Positions 18,688 through 30,198 of a stretch of 64,000 nucleotides of DNA are shown here, in pieces; within the stretch, counting starts at the first letter, position 1, and each line of letters opens with the position of its first letter. The translations under genes were made by a program, and so were the position numbers. The notes under the pieces were generated by a model that worked only from the letters and a program-made list of their open reading frames with translations, ran no database searches and was not told the DNA's origin. Source of the stretch: Platanthera guangdongensis (Eukaryota > Streptophyta > Magnoliopsida > Asparagales > Orchidaceae); the NCBI GenBank assembly GCA_039583875.1, contig CM077166.1:76982564-77046563 (forward strand). Direction: 5' to 3'.

Positions 18688-21600
18688 GTTGTCTCACCTC
18701 GAGATGGATTGCGCTGCCAGGCTCTCACCTAGCTGGCAGGGCAGGTTGATCTCTCGGAGGGTGGGAAGGTCTCACCTCGAGATGGATTCCGCTGCCAGGC
18801 TCTCACCTAGCTGGCAGGGCAGGTTGATCTCTCGGAGGGTGGGTAGGTCTCACCTCGAGATGGATTCCGCTGTCAGGCTCTCACCTAGCTGGCAGGGCAG
18901 GTTGATCTCTCGGAGGGTGGGAAGGTCTCACCTCGAGATGGATTCCGCTGCCAGGCTCTCACCTAGCTGGCAGGGCAGGTTGATCTCTCGGAGGGTGGGA
19001 AGGTCTCACCTCGAGATGGATTCCGCTGCCAGGCTCTCACCTAGCTGGCAGGGCAGGTTGATCTCTCGGAGGGTGGGTAGGTCTCACCTCGAGATGGATT
19101 CCGCTGCCAGGCTCTCACCTAGCTGGCAGGGCAGGTTGATCTCTCGGAGGGTGGGAAGGTCTCACCTCGGGATGGATTCCGCTGCCAGGCTCTCACCTAG
19201 CTGGCAGGGCAGGTTGATCTCTCGGAGGGTGGGAAGGTCTCACCTCGAGATGGATTCCGCTGCCAGGCTCTCACCTAGCTGGCAGGGCAGGTTGATCTCT
19301 CGGAGGGTGGGTAGGTCTCACCTCGAGATGGATTCCGCTGCCAGGCTCTCACCTAGCTGGCAGGGCAGGTTGATCTCTCGGAGGGTGGGAAGGTCTCACC
19401 TCGAGATGGATTCCGCTGCCAGGCTCTCACCTAGCTGGCAGGGCAGGTTGATCTCTCGGAGGGTGGGTAGGTCTCACCTCGAGATGGATTCCGCTGTCAG
19501 GCTCTCACCTAGCTGGCAGGGCAGGTTGATCTCTCGGAGGGTGGGAAGGTCTCACCTCGAGATGGATTCCGCTGCCAGGCTCTCACCTAGCTGGCAGGGC
19601 AGGTTGATCTCTCGGAGGGTGGGAAGGTCTCACCTCGAGATGGATTCCGCTGCCAGGCTCTCACCTAGCTGGCAGGGCAGGTTGATCTCTCGGAGGGTGG
19701 GTAGGTCTCACCTCGAGATGGATTCCGCTGCCAGGCTCTCACCTAGCTGGCAGGGCAGGTTGATCTCTCGGAGGGTGGGAAGGTCTCACCTCGAGATGGA
19801 TTCCGCTGCCAGGCTCTCACCTAGCTGGCAGGGCAGGTTGATCTCTCGGAGGGTGGGTAGGTCTCACCTCGAGATGGATTCCGCTGTCAGGCTCTCACCT
19901 AGCTGGCAGGGCAGGTTGATCTCTCGGAGGGTGGGAAGGTCTCACCTCGAGATGGATTCCGCTGCCAGGCTCTCACCTAGCTGGCAGGGCAGGTTGATCT
20001 CTCGGAGGGTGGGTAGGTCTCACCTCGAGATGGATTCCGCTGCCAGGCTCTCACCTAGCTGGCAGGGCAGGTTGATCTCTCGGAGGGTGGGAAGGTCTCA
20101 CCTCGAGATGGATTCCGCTGCCAGGCTCTCACCTAGCTGGCAGGGCAGGTTGATCTCTCGGAGGGTGGGAAGGTCTCACCTCGAGATGGATTCCGCTGCC
20201 AGGCTCTCACCTAGCTGGCAGGGCAGGTTGATCTCTCGGAGGGTGGGAAGGTCTCACCTCGAGATGGATTCCGCTGCCAGGCTCTCACCTAGCTGGCAGG
20301 GCAGGTTGATCTCTCGGAGGGTGGGAAGGTCTCACCTCGAGATGGATTCCGCTGCCAGGCTCTCACCTAGCTGGCAGGGCAGGTTGATCTCTCGGAGGGT
20401 GGGTAGGTCTCACCTCGAGATGGATTCCGCTGCCAGGCTCTCACCTAGCTGGCAGGGCAGGTTGATCTCTCGGAGGGTGGGAAGGTCTCACCTCGAGATG
20501 GATTCCGCTGCCAGGCTCTCACCTAGCTGGCAGGGCAGGTTGATCTCTCGGAGGGTGGGTAGGTCTCACCTCGAGATGGATTCCGCTGCCAGGCTCTCAC
20601 CTAGCTGGCAGGGCAGGTTGATCTCTCGGAGGGTGGGAAGGTCTCACCTCGAGATGGATTCCGCTGCCAGGCTCTCACCTAGCTGGCAGGGCAGGTTGAT
20701 CTCTCGGAGGGTGGGAAGGTCTCACCTCGAGATGGATTCCGCTGCCAGGCTCTCACCTAGCTGGCAGGGCAGGGATCTCTCAGGGTGGGGGTCTCACCTC
20801 AGGTTGATCTCTCGGAGGGTGATCTCTCGGAGGGTGGGTAGGTCTCACCTCGAGATGGATTCCGCTGCCAGGCTCTCACCTAGCTGGCAGGGCAGGTTGA
20901 TCTCTCGGAGGGTGGGAAGGTCTCACCTCAGGATTCCGCTGAGGCTCTCACCTAGCTGGCAGGGCAGGTTGATCTCTCGGAGGGTGGGAAGGTCTCACCT
21001 CGAGATGGATTCCGCTGTCAGGCTCTCACCTAGCTGGCAGGGCAGGTTGATCTCTCGGAGGGTGGGAAGGTCTCACCTCGAGATGGATTCCGCTGCCAGG
21101 CTCTCACCTAGCTGGCATGGCAGGTTGATCTCTCGGAGGGTGGGTAGGTCTCACCTCGAGATGGATTCCGCTGCCAGGCTCTCACCTAGCTGGCAGGGCA
21201 GGTTGATCTCTCGGAGGGTGGGAAGGTCTCACCTCGGGATGGATTCCGCTGCCAGGCTCCCACCTAGCTGGCAGGGCAGGTTGATCTCTCGGAGGGTGGG
21301 AAGGTCTCACCTCGAGATGGATTCCGCTGCCAGGCTCTCACCTAGCTGGCAGGGCAGGTTGATCTCTCGGAGGGTGGATAGGTCTCACCTCGGGATGGAT
21401 TCCGCTGCCAGGCTCCCACCTAGCTGGCAGGGCAGGTTGATCTCTCGGAGGGTGGGTAGGTCTCACCCCGAGATGGATTCCGCTGCCAGGCTCTCACCTA
21501 GCTGGCAGGGCAGGTTGATCTCTCGGAGGGTGGGAAGGTCTCACCTCGGGATGGATTCCGCTGCCAGGCTCCCACCTAGCTGGCAGGGCAGGTTGATCTC

Positions 21601-22010
21601 TCGGAGGGTGGGAAGGTCTCACCTCGGGATGGATTCCGCTGACATGCTCTCAGCTAGCTGGCAGGGCAGGTTGATCTCTCGGAGGGTGGGAAGGTCTCAC
21701 TCCGAGATGGATTCCGCTGTCAGGCTCCCATCTAGCTGGCAGGGCAGGTTGATCTCTCGTGGAAGCCTAGTCCTTAGCTCCGAGATGGATTCCGCTGTCA
21801 GGCTCTCATCTAGCTGGCAGGGCAGGTTGATCTCTCGTGGAGGCCTAGCCCTTAGCTCCGAGATGGATTCCGCTGTCAGGCTCCCATCTAGCTGGCAGGG
21901 CAGGTTGATCTCTCGTGGAAGCATAGTCCTTAGCTCCGAGATGGATTCCGCTGTCAGGCTCTCATCTAGCTGGCAGGGCAGGTTGATCTCTCGGGGAGAT
22001 CAAGTCCCAC
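18688..22010 (+). repeat. 78-bp tandem repeat array, about 42 units
   Basis: Unit landmarks: CTCACCTCGAGATGGATTCC, GCTGCCAGGCTCTC, TAGCTGGCAGGGCAGG and TTGATCTCTCGGAGGGTGGG. CTGCCAG and CTGGCAG form a short stem in each unit. Variants (GGGAAGG or GGGTAGG; GCTGCC or GCTGTC) recur in blocks, suggesting segmental amplification. A disturbed stretch lies at 20770-20945, and the last five units are more diverged. Because 78 is a multiple of 3, one frame stays open for 1118 codons (18689-22045); I regard it as a by-product, not a gene. Tandem arrays in this position are known from Tat/Ogre elements. Confidence 0.95.
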
Positions 22011-22318
22011 CCCCGAGAGGATCTCCTCAGCCAGGCTCCCACTAGCTAGTTGGGTCGAATGTGCCTCGGAGGGAGTAAAAGTCCCTTTGCTCCAATGAGG
22101 ATCCCGCTGCCAGGCTCTCACTAGCTGATAGGGCCGGTGGTACCTCTCGTGGAGGCTAAGTATTTTTTACCTGGAGGGGGTCTCGCCACCCAGGCTCCCA
22201 TAGCTGGCGTGGTAGGTTGACTCCCTGGAGAGGCGCGCAAGGAAATTACACTCAGCGAATACGTTGGGTTGGACATTTCTTTCCGAGTTTGTGCCAACCT
22301 CGAAAAGAGCGGGGATTG
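22011..22318 (+). other. Gypsy-3 3' tail with polypurine tract
   Basis: Diverged relatives of the array unit (22020-22230), then unique sequence. AAAAGAGCGGGGATT at 22303-22317 abuts the 3' LTR and serves as the presumed polypurine tract. Confidence 0.65.
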
Positions 22319-23785
22319 TGTACAACCCCGTATTCGCCCCCGTATAGTTTTAAGCTTTTGAGAGATTTTGCACTCTCGGTGGCCAATTTTGGCTCTAGCT
22401 CGGAAACATACTAGTAGGGGGAGGAAAAATCTACCTCCCCCCAGTGGCCCTCTTTTGAGGGGCGGGTGCGTCAAGTTGGTTAGCACCAGCCCCCGTCCCG
22501 ATAGGTGCTTGGCGACCTGGTGGGGCGAGACCGGCCGGGGGCCGGGGTCTCGCCCCCTGCCCCTTCTAGCCTGGCGGCCTGGTGGGGCGAGACCGGCCGG
22601 GGGCCGGGGTCTCGCCCCTGCTCCTTCTAGCCTGGAGGCCTGGTGGGGCGAGACCGGCCGGGGGCCGGGGTCTCGCCCCTGCTCCTTCTAGCCTGGCGGC
22701 CTGGTGGGGCGAGACCGGCCGGGGGCCGGGGTCTCGCCCCTGCTCCTTCTAGCCTGGAGGCCTGGTGGGGCGAGACCGGCCGGGGGCCGGGGTCTCGCCC
22801 CTGCTCCTTCTAGCCTGGCGGCCTGGTGGGGCGAGACCGGCCGGGGGTCGGGGTCTCGCCCCTACTCCTTCTAGCTTGGCGGCCTGGTGGGGCGAGACCG
22901 GCCGGGGGCCGGGGTCTCGCCCCTGCTCCTTCTAGCCTGGCGGCCTGGTGGGGCGAGACCGGCCGGGGGCCGGGGTCTCGCCCCTGCTCCTTCTAGCCTG
23001 GCGGCCTGGTGGGGCGAGACCGGCCGGGGGCCGGGGTCTCGCCCCTGCTCCTTCTAGCCTGGCGGCCTGGTGGGGCGAGACCGGCCGGGGGCCGGGGTCT
23101 CGCCCCTACTCCTTCTAGCCTGGCGGCCTGGTGGGGCGAGACCGGCCGGGGGCCGGGGTCTCGCCCCTGCTCCTTCTAGCCTGGCGGCCTGGTGGGGCGA
23201 GACCGGCCGGGGGCCGGGGTCTCGCCCCTGCTCCTTCTAGCCTGGCGGCCTGGTGGGGCGAGACCGGCCGGGGGCCGGGGTCTCGCCCCTGCCCCTTCTA
23301 GCTTGGCGGCCTGGCGGGGCGAGACCGGTCAGAGGCTGCGGTCTCGCCCTTGCCCCCCTGCAGTTTTACCTTCTTGCCCTCGGGGGGAATTCCCCCTTTA
23401 CCCCCCGGCGTGGCTGTTTTCTATTGGCCCGAGGCCTTTTGGCCGTAGGGGTATTTTGGTCATTTCACCCCCAGGACTTGGAAAAACTATAAATAGACCC
23501 CCTTGGGTGCCTTGGAGAGGGACTTCTTTTTAGCTTCCTCCTCCCTTAGCTTCTTCTTGGTTGAGTAGAGAGAGCTCTCCAAGGCACCTAGCCTAGCCCT
23601 TTGGTGAGGGAGGGGAAGAGCTCAGGTAGCCTTCCGGGTGTGAGGTGGGACCTCCGCGCTAGAGCCGAGGGTCTGTTCATAGTCTCCTAAGTCTCCGGTC
23701 CGTGACGTTCTCTCGAGTGTAGTAGGTGTGAGGTCACCCCTTTCAGGGACCCCGAACTCCACAGAGGTCAAATTTGGCTTCAACA
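22319..23785 (+). repeat. Gypsy-3 3' LTR
   Basis: 1467 bp, same ends as the 5' LTR. It holds 14 copies of the 61-bp hairpin repeat (22511-23363) against 13 in the 5' LTR. TATA box CTATAAATAG at 23487-23496. Confidence 0.9.
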
Positions 23786-25028
23786 ACGGTTTTTTTTGCC
23801 ACGGGGGAAAACAGTGGCTAATAATGAAGTATTAGCCACGATACATATTTTGTGGCTAGTAAGTTAGCATTAGCCACGGATGACTAATTCGTGGTAAATA
23901 AAATTTTTTTTTGCCACGGTTTGCCTATTTCGTGGCTAATAAACTAGTACTAGCCACGGAAGCCTAATTCGTGGCAAAAAAGGGGTATTTTTAGTCCCAC
24001 ACCGCCAATTAAAACATCAATTTCGGGTTTATATTGCTCATTTCTCAATGAATGTTTGAATTCAGCATGGCTCGCGGGCGGCGGCGCGGCCGGGTGGCGG
24101 GCGGCGGCCGGGTGGGCGGCGGGCGGCGGGCTACGCCGGAGGAATCTTTTTTATGTAAGGAATTATCGTTTGTTACAGGCTCTTTAGCCACGACAATTGA
24201 ACCGTGGCAAAGGAGCTTTTAGCCACGATAATTGAATCGTGGCTAATAATTGCTGAAAACAGACCCTTTAGCCATGATTTTAATTCGTGGCTAAATTTCG
24301 TGGCTAAAACGTATTTGCCATGGATTCAGCATGGCTAATACTATTAGCCACGCTCGCATTGACCACGCCCATTTATCGTGGGTAGGCCGTGGCTAAAAGG
24401 TTTTAGCCATGGTTTTGGACTTTTAGCCACGACAAGCTGCCGTGGCTAAAAGTCTGTTTTCTTGTTGTGACATCTGATCTCTCAGTATGAGAACTTTAAG
24501 AAGGAAGAAGCAGCATGAGTTGCTGATATGTACAATAAACTCAGCCTCATAATCAATGAGCTGAAATCATTGGACAAGAATATCACATTGACAGAGATAA
24601 ATGACAAGATCCTTATGTGCTTCCCTAACACATTGGATTCAAGGATCTGACCAATCAAAGAAGCCAGAAGCCTCAATGAAATATATACAGAGACCTTGCT
24701 GGGCAATCTCAAATCTTATGAGCAGCTCATCAAGACCAAAGAAGCTGAACACAAAACCTCTTCTTCAGTGAGGAAAGAGCAAATCATTACTTTCAAAGCA
24801 AGTGAAGAAGCAGAAGCCATTCCAGATAATGAAGATTTATTGAGTCTCTTGGCTAAGAGATTTTACAAGATGGCAAGGAAGGACTTCATGAGAAGATCAG
24901 CCAGAAATGATGATAAGCCAAAGTATGACAAGACTCCTACTAAAGAGATTGTCTGTTATGGGTGCAGGAAACCTGGATATATATACTTCCAGAATGTCCA
25001 GAGAACCAGAAGAAAGAGAAGTAGAAGG

Positions 25029-25136
25029 AGAAGCACTCTAAGAAGTATACTCACAAGCCCTCCTCCAACAAACACAAGAAGAAGGAGAAGCACTCTAAGA
25101 AGTATACTCACAAGCCCTCCTCCAGCAAACACAAGA
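25029..25136 (+). repeat. 54-bp tandem duplication in Copia-A gag
   Basis: Two adjacent 54-bp copies in the basic linker after the zinc knuckle, encoding HSKKYTHKPSS twice in the gag frame. Length is a multiple of 3, so the frame is kept. Confidence 0.8.
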
Positions 25137-25605
25137 AGAAGGAGAGGGGCTTTGTTGCTGAAACATGGAGTGAATCTAAGGATGAATCTTCATCCAGCTC
25201 CAGTGCGGATGAAGAAGAAGCTAAGGCCAGAGAGGTCTGCTTGATGACAATCAATGCATTATGCAGCCACTCTAAAGTTGATATCTTTGAAGCTGAATCA
25301 GAATCAGAAGAAGATCAGATAATTTCTTCCTTTGACTTTACTTCAGAACAATTCAAAACTGAATTTAAACTATTATGCACTGATTTAATCAAATCTGAGA
25401 AGGAAATCAAATTTCTCAGAGAAAAATTAATTGAATATGATAATTTATTTTATGAAAATATTAAACTTAAAGATGATTTATACAATGCTTCAGAACAAAT
25501 AATATCCTTAAAAACTAAATTATCTGAGGCTGAGGAGTTTGAAGAATCCCTTAATGAGAGAAGTATCAAACTGATGAATATCACAAATATAGTAAATGCT
25601 AGACT

Positions 25606-26432
25606 TAGTGTTGCGCATAAAGCCCGGCGGGCCCGGGCTTGGCCCGGGCCTGCAGGGCCCGGGCTTTTCCTAATCGGGCCCGGGTCGGGCTTAACAATGT
25701 AACCGGGTCGGGCCGGGCTATGCACCCTGGGGGGGGCTTGGTAAGGCCCCCCAGGCCGGCCCGGGCCGGGCCCAGGCTAAGCCCGACCCGGTTATTTTTT
25801 AAAAAAAATTGTTTTTTTTAATTCGAGCACTGTTTGCACCTCGCCTTTTGCTCTGCGCCGACTTGCACTAAGTCGAAATATTCCCAAACCGGCGCCGTAT
25901 GCTTGTGCTCCACCACTTCGTGAGCGATGGATGATGAAGAAGACGTCTGCGTTGATGACATATTCGAGAGAATAGAGATTAGAGAGAGAGGGTGGGGGAT
26001 GAGGGGGTAGAAGAGGGAAAGAAGGAGGGGGGGGGGGGGGGGGTTTATAGATTTTTTTTTAAAAAAAAATTTTAAAAAATTTATTTTATTTTTTTAATAA
26101 AATAATGGCTGCCAGCATGCCCATGTGGCATGCTGACAGCCAACGGCTCTTAGAGCCGTTGGAAACCAACGACTCTAAGAGCCGTTGGTTTCCACCGGCT
26201 CTAAGAGCCAGCCCGGGCTTTTCCAGGCCCGGGCTAAGCCCGGTAGCCGAGCTTTGCCCGGCCTGGCCCGGGCCGGGCACCGGGCCGGGCATTTGCCCTA
26301 CAATGGGGCCCGGAAGGGCACCATGGCCCGGCCTGGGCCCGAGGCGGGCTTGGCCCGGGACCGGGCCTGTCGGGCTTTTCACCGGACCGGGTCGGTCCGC
26401 CCCGGTGGGCTCGGTTTTTTAGGACACCTCTA
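25606..26432 (-). mobile_element. hAT-type internal-deletion derivative (MITE-3) in Copia-A gag
   Basis: 827 bp; ends TAGTGTTGCGC and (from the right) TAGAGGTGTCC. An 8-bp duplication GCTAGACT/GCCAGACT (one mismatch) lies at 25598-25605 and 26433-26440. The subterminal GGCCCGGGC repeats, the AACGGCTC hairpin (26140-26190), the pyrimidine-rich leader and the start of a BED-type transposase match hAT-1, so it is a shortened relative that lost most of the transposase. Confidence 0.9.
25818..25961 (-). pseudogene. zf-BED transposase N-terminal remnant
   Basis: 47 codons from ATG at 25961 to TAA at 25818. The protein contains HEVVEHKHTAPVWEYFD and KARCKQCSN, aligning with EVVEHNRRAPVREHFD and KARCKLCSK at the start of the hAT-1 transposase. 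It ends after the first Cys pair of the BED finger, so it cannot fold as a complete finger. Confidence 0.8.
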
Positions 26433-27089
26433 GCCAGACTAAATGGCAAACTGGGCTTGGGAGCTTCATCTAGTCATCCTCCTTTGTTACAGAAAAACAT
26501 ATTAACTACTCCTATAAAGTTTATTTCTGAAAAGGGAAAAGAAAAATTAGAAGGTATAAATAAAGAAACAGAAGTTCTTCATAAGTCTAAACAAAATAAA
26601 AAGAAAAATTTTCATAAAAATCATGTTCAACATAATTCGTCGAACCAAGCCCGATGAAATAACTTTTATTCGTCGAACTCAGATCAACGAACTATGAACC
26701 CAAAATTTCAGCATAATTATTACACTAACTACGCTCGATGATCTCAATATAGTTCGTCGGTCCGCGATCGACGAACGTGAGGTACAGAGAATGAATATTT
26801 TCATTCTGTGAATGGAGTTTGAAGAACTCATCCCTATTCATCGAACGCAGATCAACGAACTTATTCTAATTCATCGAACTCGGAATTTTTAAGCAGAAAC
26901 TTTAATTCTTTTAAAACTTTTAATCAAGCTAAAACTTTTATTAATCCTTTTACCCAGTGGATCATTCCTCCTAGGAGATTTCATCCACTAGGTTATAAGG
27001 ATCAGCCTGAATTCTTCTATATTTCTTGTTATAAGTTTGAAAGAAATCAAGGACCTAAGGTTACCTGGGTCAAGAACACCTAACATATT

Positions 27090-27970
27090 TTTATGTAGGT
27101 GAATAAATATCCTACCATAGAGGAACAGTGGTATCTGAATAGTGGGTGCTCTAAACATATGACTGGAAATAGAGCAAATTTAATAGACTTCAAGTCAAAT
27201 ATTGGACCAAAAGTAATATTTGGAGGCTACAACTATGGACAAACAGAAGGCCATGGATATGTCAAAGTTGGAATAGTTACCTTCAGGAAGGTAGCTTGTG
27301 TAAGTGGTCTCAAGCATAACCTAATATCCATAAGTCAATTATGTGATGAAGGTTATCAAGTATCATTCAATCACTCTTCTTGATTATTACTTCTAGTGAC
27401 AACAAAACTATTTTAACTGGAATTAGATAAGACAACATATATGTAGTAAATTTTAAATTTGCTAATTCCAAAATTTGTTTATTTAATCAAATTAGTTCAA
27501 CCAATGAATTATGACATAAGAGACTATGTCATATAAACCTTAGGAATATTGCCAAATTATCTAGGGACAACCTTGTTAGAGTACTGCCTTCTGTTTCTTA
27601 TAAGAAGGAAGGTCTCTATAGGGCTTGTCAATTAAGCAAGCAAACTAAAAATAGTTTTAAATCCATATCTAAAAGTGATTCACCGAGGATTTTGTACTTG
27701 TTATATATGGACCTTTTTGGACCTATTGCAGTATAAAGTCTGGGAGAGAAATCCTACACTTTAGTTGTTGTAGATGACTTCTTTAAATTCACTTGGGTTT
27801 TCTTTCTGAGAAATAAGTCAGATAACTTCAAAGTTCTTACAGACTTTCTTAAGCGAATCAAGATTGAGTACTCTACTCAGGTTGCATTGATCAGAAGTGA
27901 TCATGACATCGATTTTGAATCTCTTCTGATGAAAGAATTCTGTGAGAAGGAATATATCAGATAGATATTG
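27090..27970 (+). pseudogene. Copia-A protease and integrase start
   Basis: Protease segment around [13 protein letters not shown]: the catalytic Asp of the usual DSGCS is Asn here. The GAG-pre-integrase zinc region (CHINLRNIAKLS, then CQLSKQTKNSF) and the integrase start (MDLFGPIAV, VVVDDFFKFTWVFF, LIRSDHDIDF) follow, with frameshifts and stops. Coding ends at the Copia-B insertion. Confidence 0.8.
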
Positions 27971-29922
27971 AAAGAAATTGTACCTAATCACCTAGAGGGG
28001 GGGGGGGGTGAATAGGTGACTTTAATCTTTGTAAAGTTTTAGGCAGAATCACAGAATTATAAACAATTCTTCACAGCAATACAACACAGCAATCACAGAA
28101 TAAAGCACACACAGAGAACACACAGATTTTATAGTGGTTCCCCAAGGTCTGGGTACATCCACTTTCCCCCTTCGCCTATCTAGTAGTGTACTAGATTCGG
28201 CCCAACTTCTCCACTATTCCTCAGATCCTCAGATCTTATACTCAGAACCTCAAATAGGTTCCTACAGCTCAGAGTGATCCCACTCCTACAACTCAGGCAC
28301 ACAGCCCTACCACTCAGTCTTCACAAAGACCTACACTCAGCCTTCAACAAGGCCTACACTCAGAAAAAAGTATCTCCTACACTCAGGCACACAGGCTCTA
28401 CCACTCAGCCTTTATAATTTCAGGCTTACAACTCAGATCCCTTAGGATCCTACAAGAAATTAAAATTACAATGTATATACCCACAACTCAGAATAAGAGA
28501 GAAGAGTTGACAGATTTCTTGATGAGTTCTTGGAAGAACTTTGTTGAGATCAACCTTCCTTGGCTTCCTTCAAAGCTTCTTGAATTTAGAACACAATAAG
28601 GTTGAGTCTCTATGTAGCTGATCTTCAATCACTGCTAACTTAAGAATCAGAACTCAGTCTGAAACTTTCTTCACAGCCTGGTTCAACAGCTGTCTTCTTG
28701 GAAGGAGCTCTCTCTCTCCAACTTCTTAGATCTTCACTTGATGGTCTTCTTCTAGTTGTATTGTTCTTCACTTTGTTGATTTCCAACTCTTGTCATCTGT
28801 TGAAGGTATAAGCCTTTATATAGACTTTCTTCATGGTGACCGGCTGATCCGGTTCCTAACAACTTTCTGACATCTCTGACAGTTGCAGTAGACCGGCTGG
28901 AATGGCAGCTGTCAAGTCATCCAGTCACTTCTTGAATTTTCTGTAACTGTCTGAAAGTGTCGAGACAGTCAGTCTTTAAGTGTCGACACTTATAGACCAA
29001 GTGTCGACACAAGTAGACTAAATGTCGACACTAGCCTTCATGGTTTCGACACAACTCCTTGTGTTGTAGAATCTGCTTCTCGACACTGCTTCTTCAACAT
29101 GTGTCGACACTGATCCTGTGTGTCGACACAAGTCCTTCTTCTTTGATACTTAGTTGATTTCTTGTAAGTGTCGACACAACTCCTTTGTGTCGACACATCT
29201 TCTTGTGTTGATACTTGCTGAGTGTTGACACATTTTCTTAGTGTCGACACATGCCTTCTGTGTTGATACTTGCTGAGTGTCGACACATTGTCTTAGTGTC
29301 GACACTTGTCCTTAGACTTCATTGAAATTTGCTGAGTGTCGACACAGCCTCCTAGTGTCGATACTTTATTCATGTGTTGAGACTTTTTTTGTGTGTCGAC
29401 ACATTCTTCATTATGTCGACACTTGTACTTAAACTCTGTTGAAGTTTGCTGAGTGACGACACAGCCTCCTAGTGTCAACACTTGCACTTGAGCTTTGTTG
29501 AACTTTTGCTGAGTGTTGACACAGCCTACTAGTGTCGACACTTCCTGATGTCGACAAAGTTTCTCTTGGTGTCGACACTGCTTTTAAGTGTCGACACTGA
29601 TTCTTTAGACTCTTCTTCATTGTGTGTCGACACTGCCTGTATGTGTCGACACTTTCCTTCTGGTGTCGACACTGCATTCCTGGTGTCGACACAATTACTC
29701 CAAGTGTCGACACTGCTTCTCTGGGTGTCGACACAAGCCTTCTTAAGTGTCGACACTTTTCTTCTGGGTGTCGATACATGGACTTAGAAACTTTTAAGCT
29801 TTCCCTACAATTACTTAACCTGCACAAGGTAACTCAAAATACATCAAATACACCTTGATGTATATCATTGAGTAGGGCGAGGCTTCTTCAAATCAGGTAC
29901 ATTTATTCCAATGTACCCAACA
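27971..29922 (-). repeat. Copia-B 3' LTR
   Basis: 1952 bp; begins TGTTGGGTACATTGG at 29922 and ends ATTTCTTTCA at 27971. GTGTCGACAC-type palindromes crowd 28957-29780. TATA box TATATAAAG at 28822-28814. Same length as the Copia-C 3' LTR. Confidence 0.9.
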
Positions 29923-29940
29923 ATCTCCTCCTATTTGGAG
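29923..29940 (-). promoter_or_regulatory. Copia-B polypurine tract
   Basis: CCAAATAGGAGGAGAT read on the minus strand, directly before the LTR; the primer for plus-strand DNA. Confidence 0.75.
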
Positions 29941-30198
29941 AAGTCATAACCCTTAGTCAATGATATTCACCATACATAACAAATTCACAGTATGATGTAA
30001 AACAATATTAAATGACATGGTAAGTACATAAACATGTATAAACAAAACATGTATACACAAATATCACAGAACAGTAATGTAATAGATTTAACACATATCA
30101 CATTGTTCTAAGAACTTCAACATTTTCATTATTCAAAAGTTTACAGAAAGTTTTAATACAAGTGATTACACATAGTAAACTTAAGAAAAATTTCTATC

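Larger units (their letters stand above)
14889..23785 (+). mobile_element. Gypsy-3, young non-autonomous Tat-type Ty3/gypsy element
   Basis: Complete, with a perfect 5-bp target duplication ACGGT (14884-14888 and 23786-23790). LTRs are 1406 and 1467 bp; the 61-bp difference is exactly one repeat unit. Internal region: gag-protease (16351-18462), then a 78-bp tandem array, a short tail and a purine tract. There is no reverse transcriptase, RNase H or integrase, so it must be moved in trans. Confidence 0.9.
14858..24469. mobile_element. CACTA-type (En/Spm) non-autonomous element, split by Gypsy-3
   Basis: Ends TACTAATAGAAAAA (left) and, read from the right, CACAACAAGAAAAC, both resembling the plant CACTACAAGAAAA terminus. 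A 3-bp duplication ACA lies at 14855-14857 and 24470-24472 within the Copia-A gag codons. Removing Gypsy-3 and one copy of its ACGGT target leaves about 710 bp. Subterminal TTAGCCACG/CGTGGCTAA motifs are repeated more than fifteen times (23805-24455). A GC-rich block lies at 24068-24140. No coding. Confidence 0.85.
14491..27089 (+). pseudogene. Copia-A gag, in three pieces
   Basis: Sirevirus-type Gag. Piece 1 (14491-14857) starts MTQNKEYASIRPPVCNL and shifts frame near 14700. Piece 2 (24473-25605) has stops near 24514 and 24648 (TGA where Copia-D has Trp at the second), a frameshift in the zinc knuckle (CYGCRKPG, then disrupted) and a long coiled-coil-like Glu/Lys region. Piece 3 (26441-27089) starts KLGLGASSS and includes the TTCGTCGA-type motif stretch at 26635-26880, ending VTWVKNT and TAA. 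All breaks are located by comparison with the intact Copia-D gag. Confidence 0.8.
12882..27970 (+). mobile_element. Copia-A, old Sirevirus-like Ty1/copia element (family 2), 3' end outside the window
   Basis: 5' LTR, primer site, gag, protease and the start of integrase are present. It is interrupted by a CACTA element (14858-24469), a small hAT (25606-26432) and finally by Copia-B at 27971. Its protein matches that of Copia-D closely enough to map every break. The remainder should lie beyond Copia-B, right of the window. Confidence 0.85.

Noticed and set aside
18689..22045. An 1118-codon open frame of 26-residue repeats as a repetitive protein gene
   Set aside because: The frame exists because the DNA unit is 78 bp. 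It lies in the non-coding 3' part of a retrotransposon, no promoter is nearby, and other frames and the minus strand are open over parts too. Kept only as a repeat.
28957..29780. CRISPR-like array (short palindromic repeats with 20-30 base spacers)
   Set aside because: It is inside an LTR of a plant retrotransposon, repeats are only 8-12 bp with many variants, and the same stretch recurs in the other LTRs with the same spacers.
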